DNA of 64,000 bases, from NCBI GenBank assembly GCA_935421135.1, contig OW285195.1:806001-870000 (forward strand), read 5' to 3'. Source of the stretch: Bugulina stolonifera (lineage: Eukaryota > Bryozoa > Gymnolaemata > Cheilostomatida > Bugulidae). The notes under the pieces were generated by a model. That model was not told the DNA's origin and ran no database searches. It was given only the letters and a program-made list of their open reading frames with translations. Made by a program: the position numbers and the translations under genes. Positions 52,970 to 64,000 of this stretch are shown in pieces (positions within the stretch are counted from its first letter, which is position 1; each line of letters starts with the position of its first letter).

Positions 52970-55900
52970 GAATGCATTCTATGTCTTCTATGTCTTCGAT
53001 GTCTTCTATGCATTCTATGCATAGAATGCACAGAATGCAATCTATGCATTCTATGTATTATATGTATTCGATGCATAGAATGCATAGAATGCAATCTATG
53101 TATTCTATGCATAGAGTGCATAGATTGCACAGAATGCATAGAACGCATAGATTACATGAAATGCATAGAGTGCATAGAATGCATTCTATGCGATCAATGT
53201 ATTCTATGCATTCTATGCATGAAATGTATTCTATGCATCGCAAGCATAGAATACATAGAATGCATAGATTACATGGACTGCATAGAGTGCATAGAGTGCA
53301 ATCTATGTATTCTATGCATAGAGTGCATAGATTGCACGGAATGAATTCTATGTCTTCTATGAATTCTATGCATAGAATGCATATAATGCAATCTATGTAT
53401 TCTATGCATAGAACGCATAGATTACATGGAATGCATAGAGTGCATAGAATGCTTTCTACGTGATCAATGTATTCTATGCATTCTTTGCATAAAATGTATT
53501 ATATGCATCGAATGCATAGAATACATAGAATGCATAGATTACATGGAATGCATAGAGTGCATAGAATGCAATCTATGTGTTCTATGCAATGCATAGAACA
53601 CATCGAATGCATAGAACTCATAAAACGCATAGAATGCACTCTATGCATCCTATGCATTCTATGCATTCAGTGCATAGAATGCATTCTATGTGATGAATGT
53701 ATTCTATGCATAGAATGCATAAAATACATTGCTTAGATACAATGCCTTCTATGTCTTCTATGTATTTCATGCATAGAATGCATCGAATGACTGGAATGCA
53801 ATCTATGTATTCTATGCATAGAACGCATAGATTACATGGAATGCATAAAGTGCATAGAATGCATTCTATGTGATCAAGATATTCTATGCATAGAATGCAA
53901 TCTATGTATTATATGTATTCGATGCATAGAATGCATAGAATGCAATCTATGTATTCTATGCATAGAGTGCATAGATTGCACAGAATGCATTCTATGTCTT
54001 CTATGTCTTCGATGTCTTCTATGCATTCTATGCATAGAATGCACAGAATGCAATCTATGCATTCTATGTATTATATGTATTCGATGCATAGAATGCATAG
54101 AATGCAATCTATGTATTCTATGCATAGAGTGCATAGATTGCACAGAATGCATAGAACGCATAGATTACATGAAATGCATAGAGTGCATAGAATGCATTCT
54201 ATGTGATCGAGATATTCTATGCATTCTATGCATAAAATGTATTATATGCATCGAATGCATAGAATACATAGAATGCATAGATTAGATGGAATGCATATAG
54301 TGCATATAATGCAATCTATGTATTCTATGCATAGAACGCATAGATTACATGGAATGCATAGAGTGCATAGAATGCATTCTATGTGATCAATGTATTCTAT
54401 GCATTCTTTGCATAGAATGCATTCTATCTGATGAATGTAATCTATGCATAGAATGCATAAAATCCATTGATTAGATACAATGCCTTCTATGTCTTCTATG
54501 TATTTCATGCATAGAATGCATCGAATGCATAGAATGCAATCTATGTATTCTATGCATAGAACGCATAGATTACATGGAATGCATAAAGTGCATAGAATGC
54601 AATCTATGTATTATATGTATTCGATGCATAGAATGCATAGAATGCAATCTATGTATTCTATGCATAGAGTGCATAGATTGCACAAAATGCATTCTCTGTC
54701 TTCTATGTATTTCATGCATAGAATGCATCAAATGCATAGAATGCATCAAATGCATAGAATGCAATCTATGTATTCTATGCATAGAATGCATAGAATGCAA
54801 TCTATGTATCCTATGCATATAGTGCATAGATTGCACAGAATGCATTCTATGTCTTCTATGTCTTCGATGTCTTCTATGCATTCTATGCATAGAATGCACA
54901 GAATGCAATCTATGTATTCTATGCATAGAACGCATAGATTACATGAAATGCATAGAGTGCATAGAATGCATTCTATGTGATCACGATATTCTATGCATAG
55001 AATGCAATCTATGTATTATATGTATTCGATGCATAGAATGCATAGTATGCAATCTATGTATTCTATGCATAGAGTGCATAGATTGCACAGAATGCATTCT
55101 ATGTCTTCTATGTATTTCATGCATAGAATGCAACAAACGCATAGAATGCATCAAATGCATAGAATGCAATCTATGTATTCTATGGATAGAATGCATAGAA
55201 TGCAATCTATGTATTCTATGCATAGAGTGCATAGGTTACATGTAATGCATTCTATGCATTCTATGCCTTCTATGTCTTCTATATATTCAATGTGTTCTAT
55301 GCATAAAATGTATTCTATGCATCGTATGCATAGAATACATAGAATGCATAGATTACATGGAATGCATAGAGTGCATCGAGTGCAATCTATGTATTCTATG
55401 CATAGAGTGCTTAGATTGCACGGAATGCTTTCTATGCCTTCTATGTATTCTATGCATAAAATGCATATAATGCAATCTATATATTCTATGCATAGAACGC
55501 ATAGATTACATGGAATGCATAGAGTGCATAGAATGCAATCTATGTATTCTATGCATAGAGTGCATAGGTTACATGGAATGCATTCTATGCATTCTATGCC
55601 TTCTATGTCTTCTATATATTCAATGTATTCTATGCATAAAATGTGTTCTATGCATCGTATGCATAGAATACATAGAATGCACAGATTACATGGAATGCAT
55701 AGAGTGCATAGAGTGCAATCTATGTATTCTATGCATAGATTGCACAGAATGCATTCTATGTCTTTTATGTCTTCGAAGTCTTCTATGCATTCTATGCATA
55801 GAATGCACAGAGTGCAATCTATGTATTCTATGCATAGAACGCATAGATTACATGAAATGCATAGAGTGCATAGAATGCATTCTATGTGATCAATGTATTC

Positions 55901-58417
55901 TATGCATTCTATGCATAAAATGTATTCTATGCATCGCAAGCATAGAATACATAGAATGCATAGATTATATGGAATGCATAGAGTGCATAGAGTGCAATCT
56001 ATGTATTCTATGCATAGAGTGCATAGATTGCACAGAATGCATTCTATGTCTTCTATGTATTCTATGCATAGAATGCATATAATGCAATCTATGTATTCTA
56101 TGCATAGAACGCATAGATTACATGGAATGCATAGAGTGCATAGAATGCATTTTATGTGATCAATGTATTCTATGCATTCTTTGCATAGAATGCATTCTAT
56201 GTGATGAATGTATTCTATGCATAGAATGCATAAAATACATTGCTTAGATACAATGCCTTCTATGTCTTCTTTGTATTTCATGCATAGAATGCATCGAATG
56301 ACTGGAATGCAATCTATGTATTCTATGTATAGAACGCATAGATTACATGGAATGCATAGAGTGCATAGAATGCAATCTATGTGTTCTATGCAATGCATAG
56401 AACACATCGAATGTATAGAACTCATAAAACGCATAGAATGCACTCTATGCATCCTATGCATTCTATGCATTCAGTGCATAGAATGCATTCTATGTGATGA
56501 ATGTATTCTATGCATAGAATGCATAAAATACATTGCTTAGATACAATGCCTTCTATGTCTTCTTTGTATTTCATGCATAGAATGCATCGAATGACTGGAA
56601 TGCAATCTATGTATTCTATGCATAGAACGCATAGATTACATGGAATGCATAAAGTGCATAGAATGCATTCTATGTGATCAAGATATTCTATGCATAGAAT
56701 GCAATTTATGTATTATATGTATTCAATGCATAGAATGCATAGAATGCAATCTATGTATTCTATGCATAGAGTGCATAGATTGCACAGAATGCATTCTATG
56801 TCTTCTATGTCTTCGATGTCTTCTATGCATTCTATGCATAGAATGCACAGAATGCAATCTATGCATTCTATGTATTATATGTATTCGATGCATAGAATGC
56901 ATAGAATGCAATCTATGTATTCTATGCATAGAGTGCATAGATTGCACAGAATGCATAGAACGCATAGATTACATGAAATGCATAGAGTGCATAGAATGCA
57001 TTCTATGCGATCAATGTATTCTATGCATTCTATGCATGAAATGTATTCTATGCATCGCAAGCATAGAATACATAGAATGCATAGATTACATGGACTGCAT
57101 AGAGTGCATAGAGTGCAATCTATGTATTCTATGCATAGAGTGCATAGATTGCACGGAATGAATTCTATGTCTTCTATGAATTCTATGCATAGAATGCATA
57201 TAATGCAATCTATGTATTCTATGCATAGAACGCATAGATTACATGGAATGCATAGAGTGCATAGAATGCTTTCTATGTGATCAATGTATTCTATGCATTC
57301 TTTGCATAAAATGTATTATATGCATCAAATGCATAGAATACATAGAATGCATAGATTACATGGAATGCATAGAGTGCATAGAATGCAATCTATGTATTCT
57401 ATGCAATGCATAGAACACATCGAATGCATAGAACTCATAAAACGCATAGAATGCACTCTATGCATCCTATGCATTCTATGCATTCAGTGCATAGAATGCA
57501 TTCTATGTGATGAATGTATTCTATGCATAGAATGCATAAAATACATTGCTTAGATACAATGCCTTCTATGTCTTCTATGTATTTCATGCATAGAATGCAT
57601 CGAATGACTGGAATGCAATCTATGTATTCTATGCATAGAACGCATAGATTACATGGAATGCATAAAGTGCATAGAATGCATTCTATGTGATCAAGATATT
57701 CTATGCATAGAATGCAATCTATGTATTATATGTATTCGATGCATAGAATACATAGATTGCATTCTATGTATTCTATGCATAGAGTGCATAGATTGCACAG
57801 AATGCATTCTATGTCTTCTATGTCTTCGATGTCTTCTATGCATTCTATGCATAGAATGCACAGAATGCAATCTATGCATTCTATGTATTATATGTATTCG
57901 ATGCATAGAATGCATAGAATGCAATCTATGTATTCTATGCATAGAGTGCATAGATTGCACAGAATGCATAGAACGCATAGATTACATGAAATGCATAGAG
58001 TGCATAGAATGCATTCTATGTGATCGAGATATTCTATGCATTCTATGCATAAAATGTATTATATGCATCGAATGCATAGAATACATAGAATGCATAGATT
58101 AGATGGAATGCATATAGTGCATATAATGCAATCTATGTATTCTATGCATAGAACGCATAGATTACATGGAATGCATAGAGTGCATAGAATGCATTCTATG
58201 TGATCAATGTATTCTATGCATTCTTTGCATAGAATGCATTCTATCTGATGAATGTAATCTATGCATAGAATGCATAAAATCCATTGATTAGATACAATGC
58301 CTTCTATGTCTTCTATGTATTTCATGCATAGAATGCATCGAATGCATAGAATGCAATCTATGTATTCTATGCATAGAACGCATAGATTACATGGAATGCA
58401 TAAAGTGCATAGAATGC
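52525..58417 (-). repeat. Duplicated block pair with 3,817-bp offset
   Basis: About 52,525-54,600 matches 56,342-58,417. Shared markers include TTCTTTGTATTTCATGC, GATTACATGGACTGC and ATCCATTGATTAG (about 54,463 and 58,280). The two diverge after GGAATGCATAAAGTGC, near 54,600. A small inverted patch in the second copy lies at about 57,745-57,772. Confidence 0.82.
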
Positions 58418-61400
58418 ATTCTATGTGATCAAGATATTCTATGCATAGAATGCAATCTATGTATTATATGTATTCGATGCATAGAATGCATAGAATGCAA
58501 TCTATGTATTCTATGCATAGAGTGCATAGATTGCACAAAATGCATTCTATGTCTTCTATGTATTTCATGCATAGAATGCATCAAATGCATAGAATGCATC
58601 AAATGCATAGAATGCAATCTATGTATTCTATGCATAGAATGCATAGAATGCAATCTATGTATCCTATGCATATAGTGCATAGATTGCACAGAATGCATTC
58701 TATGTCTTCTATGTCTTCGATGTCTTCTATGCATTCTATGCATAAAATGCACAAAATGCAATCTATTTATTCTATGCATAGAACGCATAGATTACATGGA
58801 ATGCATAAAGTGCATAGAATGCATTCTATGTGATCAAGATATTCTATGCATAGAATGCAATCTATGTATTATATGTATTCGATGCATAGAATGCATAGAA
58901 TGCAATCTATGTATTCTATGCATAGAGTGCATAGATTGCACAAAATGCATTCTATGTCTTCTATGTATTTCATGCATAGAATGCATCAAATGCATAGAAT
59001 GCATCAAACGCATAGAATGCATCAAATGCATAGAATGCAATCTATGTATTCTAAGGATAGAATGCATAGAATGCAATCTATGTATTCTATGCATAGAGTG
59101 CATAGGTTACATGTAATGCATTCTATGCATTCTATGCCTTCTATGTCTTCTATATATTCAATGTGTTCTATGCATAAAATGTATTCTATGCATCGTATGC
59201 ATAGAATACATAGAATGCATAGATTACATGGAATGCATAGAGTGCATAGAGTGCAATCTATGTATTCTATGCATAGAGTGCTTAGATTGCACGGAATGCT
59301 TTCTATGCCTTCTATGTATTCTATGCATAAAATGCATATATTGCAATCTATGTATTCTATGCATAGAACGCATAGATTACATGAAATGCATAGAGTGCAT
59401 AGAATGCATTCTATGTGATCAATGTATTCAATGCATTCTATGCATAAAATGTATTATATGCATCGAATGCATAGAATACATAGAATGCATAGATTACATG
59501 GAATGCATAGAATGCATAGAATGCAATCTATGTATTCTATGCATAGAACGCATAGATTACATGGAATGCATAAAGTGCATAGAATGCAATCTATGTATTC
59601 TATGCATAGAGTGCATAGATTGCACAGAATGCATTCTATGTCTTTTATGTCTTCGAAATCTTCTATGCATTCTATGCATAGAATGCACAGAGTGCAATCT
59701 ATGTATTCTATGCATAGAACGCATACATTACATAAAATGCATAGAGTGCATAGAATGCATTCTATGTGATCAATGTATTCTATGCATTCTATGCATAAAA
59801 TGTGTTCTATGCATCGTATGCATAAAATACATAGAATGCTTAGATTACATGGAATGCGTAGAGTGCATAGAGTGCAATCTATGTATTCTATGCATAGAGT
59901 GCATAGATTGCACAGAATGCCTTCTATGTCTTCCATGTGTTTCATGCATAGAATGTATCGAATGCATAGAATGCAATCTATGTATTCTATGCATAGAACG
60001 CATAGATTACATGGATCGCATAAAGTGCATAGAATGCAATCTATGTATTATATGTATTCGATGCATAGAATGCATAGAATGCAATCTATGTATTCTATGC
60101 ATAGAGTGCATAGATTGCACAGAATGCATTCTATGTCTTCTATGTATTTCATGCATAGAATGCATCAAATGCATAGAATGCATAAAATGCATAGAATGCA
60201 ATCTATGTATTCTATGCATAGAATGCATAGAATGCAATCTATGTATTCTATGCATAGAGTGCACAGGTTACATGGAATGCATTCTATGCATTCTATGCCT
60301 TCTATGTCTTCTATATATTCAATGTATTCTATGCATAAAATGTGTTCTATGCATCGTATGCATAGAATACATAGAATGCACAGATTACATGGAATGCATA
60401 GAGTGCATAGAGTGCAATCTATGTATTCTATGCATAGATTGCATAGAATGCATTCTATGTCTTTTATGTCTTCGAAGTCTTCTATGCATTCTATGCATAG
60501 AATGCACAGAGTGCAATCTATGTATTCTATGCATAGAACGCATAGATTACATGAAATGCATAGAGTGCATAGAATGCATTCTATGTGATCAATGTATTCT
60601 ATGCATTCTATGCATAAAATGTATTCTATGCATCGCAAGCATAGAATACATAGAATGCATAGATTATATGGAATGCATAGAGTGCATAGAGTGCAATCTA
60701 TGTATTCTATGCATAGAGTGCATAGATTGCACAGAATGCATTCTATGTCTTCTATGTATTCTATGCATAGAATGCATATAATGCAATCTATGTATTCTAT
60801 GCATAGAACGCATAGATTACATGGAATGCATAGAGTGCATAGAATGCATTTTATGTGATCAATGTATTCTATGCATTCTTTGCATAGAATGCATTCTATG
60901 TGATGAATGTATTCTATGCATAGAATGCATAAAATACATTGCTTAGATACAATGCCTTCTATGTCTTCTTTGTATTTCATGCATAGAATGCATCGAATGA
61001 CTGGAATGCAATCTATGTATTCTATGCATAGAACGCATAGATTACATGGAATGCATAGAGTGCATAGAATGCAATCTATGTGTTCTATGCAATGCATAGA
61101 ACACATCGAATGCATAGAACTCATAAAACGCATAGAATGCACTCTATGCATCCTATGCATTCTATGCATTCAGTGCATAGAATGCATTCTATGTGATGAA
61201 TGTATTCTATGCATAGAATGCATAAAATACATTGCTTAGATACAATGCCTTCTATGTCTTCTTTGTATTTCATGCATAGAATGCATCGAATGACTGGAAT
61301 GCAATCTATGTATTCTATGCATAGAACGCATAGATTACATGGAATGCATAAAGTGCATAGAATGCATTCTATGTGATCAAGATATTCTATGCATAGAATG

Positions 61401-62519
61401 CAATCTATGTATTATATGTATTCAATGCATAGAATGCATAGAATGCAATCTATGTATTCTATGCATAGAGTGCATAGATTGCACAGAATGCATTCTATGT
61501 CTTCTATGTCTTCGATGTCTTCTATGCATTCTATGCATAGAATGCACAGAATGCAATCTATGCATTCTATGTATTATATGTATTCGATGCATAGAATGCA
61601 TAGAATGCAATCTATGTATTCTATGCATAGAGTGCATAGATTGCACAGAATGCATAGAACGCATAGATTACATGAAATGCATAGAGTGCATAGAATGCAT
61701 TCTATGCAATCAATGTATTCTATGCATTCTATGCATGAAATGTATTCTATGCATCGCAAGCATAGAATACATAGAATGCATAGATTACATGGACTGCATA
61801 GAGTGCATAGAGTGCAATCTATGTATTCTATGCATAGAGTGCATAGATTGCACGGAATGAATTCTATGTCTTCTATGAATTCTATGCATAGAATGCATAT
61901 AATGCAATCTATGTATTCTATGCATAGAACGCATAGATTACATGGAATGCATAGAGTGCATAGAATGCTTTCTATGTGATCAATGTATTCTATGCATTCT
62001 TTGCATAAAATGTATTATATGCATCGAATGCATAGAATACATAGAATGCATAGATTACATGGAATGCATAGAGTGCATAGAATGCAATCTATGTGTTCTA
62101 TGCAATGCATAGAACACATCGAATGCATAGAACTCATAAAACGCATAGAATGCACTCTATGCATCCTATGCATTCTATGCATTCAGTGCATAGAATGCAT
62201 TCTATGTGATGAATGTATTCTATGCATAGAATGCATAAAATACATTGCTTAGATACAATGCCTTCTATGTCTTCTATGTATTTCATGCATAGAATGCATC
62301 AAATGACTGGAATGCAATCTATGTATTCTATGCATAGAACGCATAGATTACATGGAATGCATAAAGTGCATAGAATGCATTCTATGTGATCAAGATATTC
62401 TATGCATAGAATGCAATCTATGTATTATATGTATTCGATGCATAGAATGCATAGAATGCAATCTATGTATTCTATGCATAGAGTGCATAGATTGCACAAA
62501 ATGCATTCTATGTCTTCTA
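55525..62519 (-). repeat. Duplicated block pair with 4,699-bp offset
   Basis: About 55,525-57,820 matches 60,224-62,519, including GATTATATGGAATGC, TTTTATGTGATC and GTCTTCGAAGTC. In the first copy TCTATGTATAGAACGC (about 56,325) differs from TCTATGCATAGAACGC in the second. Confidence 0.82.
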
Positions 62520-64000
62520 TGTATTTCATGCATAGAATGCATCAAATGCATAGAATGCATCAAATGCATAGAATGCAATCTATGTATTCTATGCATAGAA
62601 TGCATAGAATGCAATCTATGTATCCTATGCATATAGTGCATAGATTGCACAGAATGCATTCTATGTCTTCTATGTCTTCGATGTCTTCTATGCATTCTAT
62701 GCATAAAATGCACAAAATGCAATCTATGTATTCTATGCATAGAACGCATAGATTACATGGAATGCATAAAGTGCATAGAATGCATTCTATGTGATCAAGA
62801 TATTCTATGCATAGAATGCAATCTATGTATTATATGTATTCGATGCATAGAATGCATAGAATGCAATCTATGTATTCTATGCATAGAGTGCATAGATTGC
62901 ACAAAATGCATTCTATGTCTTCTATGTATTTCATGCATAGAATGCATCAAATGCATAGAATGCATCAAACGCATAGAATGCATCAAATGCATAGAATGCA
63001 ATCTATGTATTCTAAGGATAGAATGCATAGAATGCAATCTATGTATTCTATGCATAGAGTGCATAGGTTACATGTAATGCATTCTATGCATTCTATGCCT
63101 TCTATGTCTTCTATATATTCAATGTGTTCTATGCATAAAATGTATTCTATGCATCGTATGCATAGAATACATAGAATGCATAGATTACATGGAATGCATA
63201 GAGTGCATAGAGTGCAATCTATGTATTCTATGCATAGAGTGCTTAGATTGCACGGAATGCTTTCTATGCCTTCTATGTATTCTATGCATAAAATGCATAT
63301 ATTGCAATCTATGTATTCTATGCATAGAACGCATAGATTACATGAAATGCATAGAGTGCATAGAATGCATTCTATGTGATCAATGTATTCAATGCATTCT
63401 ATGCATAAAATGTATTATATGCATCGAATGCATAGAATACATAGAATGCATAGATTACATGGAATGCATAGAATGCATAGAATGCAATCTATGTATTCTA
63501 TGCATAGAACGCATAGATTACATGGAATGCATAAAGTGCATAGAATGCAATCTATGTATTCTATGCATAGAGTGCATAGATTGCACAGAATGCATTCTAT
63601 GTCTTTTATGTCTTCGAAATCTTCTATGCATTCTATGCATAGAATGCACAGAGTGCAATCTATGTATTCTATGCATAGAACGCATACATTACATAAAATG
63701 CATAGAGTGCATAGAATGCATTCTATGTGATCAATGTATTCTATGCATTCTATGCATAAAATGTGTTCTATGCATCGTATGCATAAAATACATAGAATGC
63801 TTAGATTACATGGAATGCGTAGAGTGCATAGAGTGCAATCTATGTATTCTATGCATAGAGTGCATAGATTGCACAGAATGCCTTCTATGTCTTCCATGTG
63901 TTTCATGCATAGAATGCATCGAATGCATAGAATGCAATCTATGTATTCTATGCATAGAACGCATAGATTACATGGATCGCATAAAGTGCATAGAATGCAA
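58260..64000 (-). repeat. Duplicated block pair with 3,961-bp offset, cut by the window end
   Basis: About 58,260-60,039 matches 62,221-64,000. Shared variants include TTCTAAGGATAGAATGC (59,051 and 63,012), GTCTTCGAAATC and TACATTACATAAAATGC. The match runs to the last base, so the block continues outside. Confidence 0.85.

Larger units (their letters stand above)
46456..64000 (-). repeat. Right satellite arm, same family, reverse orientation
   Basis: This arm is the reverse complement of the same satellite. GCATTCTATGTGATCAATG replaces CATTGATCACATAGAATGC, and the GAACTCATAAAACGCATAG marker is on the plus strand (near 46,536, 49,107, 49,870, 52,609, 53,622, 56,418, 57,438, 61,117 and 62,130, with AAAATGCATAG variants near 47,840 and 51,320). 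The longest stop-free frame of the window lies here (59,228-60,781, 517 codons of Cys-Ile-Glu/Leu type); it is not considered a gene. The arm continues past the window end. Confidence 0.96.

Noticed and set aside
59228..60781. 517-codon Cys-rich frame as a metallothionein-like or zinc-binding protein
   Set aside because: The cysteine spacing is exactly the monomer period and the sequence tracks satellite variants; no start context, intron or independent conservation is visible.
1..64000. CRISPR array
   Set aside because: There are no constant repeats alternating with unique spacers and no cas genes; all units are variants of one 9-bp satellite in a eukaryote-like context.
1..64000. Telomeric repeat
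   Set aside because: The unit is 9 bp, quasi-palindromic and not G-rich on one strand, unlike TTAGGG-type telomeres.
1..64000. All large duplications as assembly errors
   Set aside because: Private substitutions, unit indels and nested offsets differ between copies, which simple duplicate assembly would not create. Local collapse or expansion of copy number still cannot be excluded without reads.

Overview
This 64-kb window is non-coding eukaryotic DNA, probably from an invertebrate animal. It has no prokaryotic-style genes, no tRNA or rRNA that I could recognise, a huge satellite array, and AT-rich single-copy DNA with GT/AG splice-like signals and many TACATGTA-type words. The phylum cannot be fixed from the sequence; a marine invertebrate such as a sponge or cnidarian is only a guess.

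About 55 kb is one satellite family built on a 9-bp register. The units are variants of ATGCATAGA and its complement (ATGCATTCT, ATACATAGA, TTGCATTCT, GTGCAATCT, ATGCACTCT, AGACATAGA), so the self-complementary core ATGCAT and the 12-bp palindrome TCTATGCATAGA recur constantly. Because 9 is a multiple of 3, stop-free frames of Met-His-Arg or Cys-Ile-Glu type run for hundreds of codons on both strands. I treat these as by-products, not genes. Asymmetric variants give the array a polarity. It runs forward from 1 to 20,126 and from 29,241 to about 46,440, and reversed from about 46,455 to the window end. Two short islands (36,275 and 42,642) are inverted inside the forward arm. Variants define higher-order repeats (HORs) of 675, 1,323, 1,656 and 2,232 bp (all multiples of 9), inside larger duplications with offsets of 2,587, 3,336 to 3,489, 3,817, 3,961, 4,135, 4,699, 5,436 to 5,535, 6,367 and 8,410 bp.

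The satellite is interrupted once, by a 9,114-bp segment of different DNA (20,127-29,240). It has the structure of a DNA transposon: matching inverted ends (CTCAACAGCAATAA...TTATTGCTGTTGAG), long imperfect terminal inverted repeats (TIRs) of at least about 350-390 bp, and a TA on each side. A paralogous satellite copy with the same private variants at 31,828 holds the empty target with a single TA, which gives strong internal evidence for the insertion. No transposase was recognised. The interior holds AT-rich blocks, an 11-bp minisatellite, a 212/206-bp tandem duplication and a few weak exon-like stretches.

No coding sequence is called with confidence. The main interest is the inserted element with its paralogous empty site, the orientation switch near 46.44 kb, and the nested structure of the quasi-palindromic satellite.
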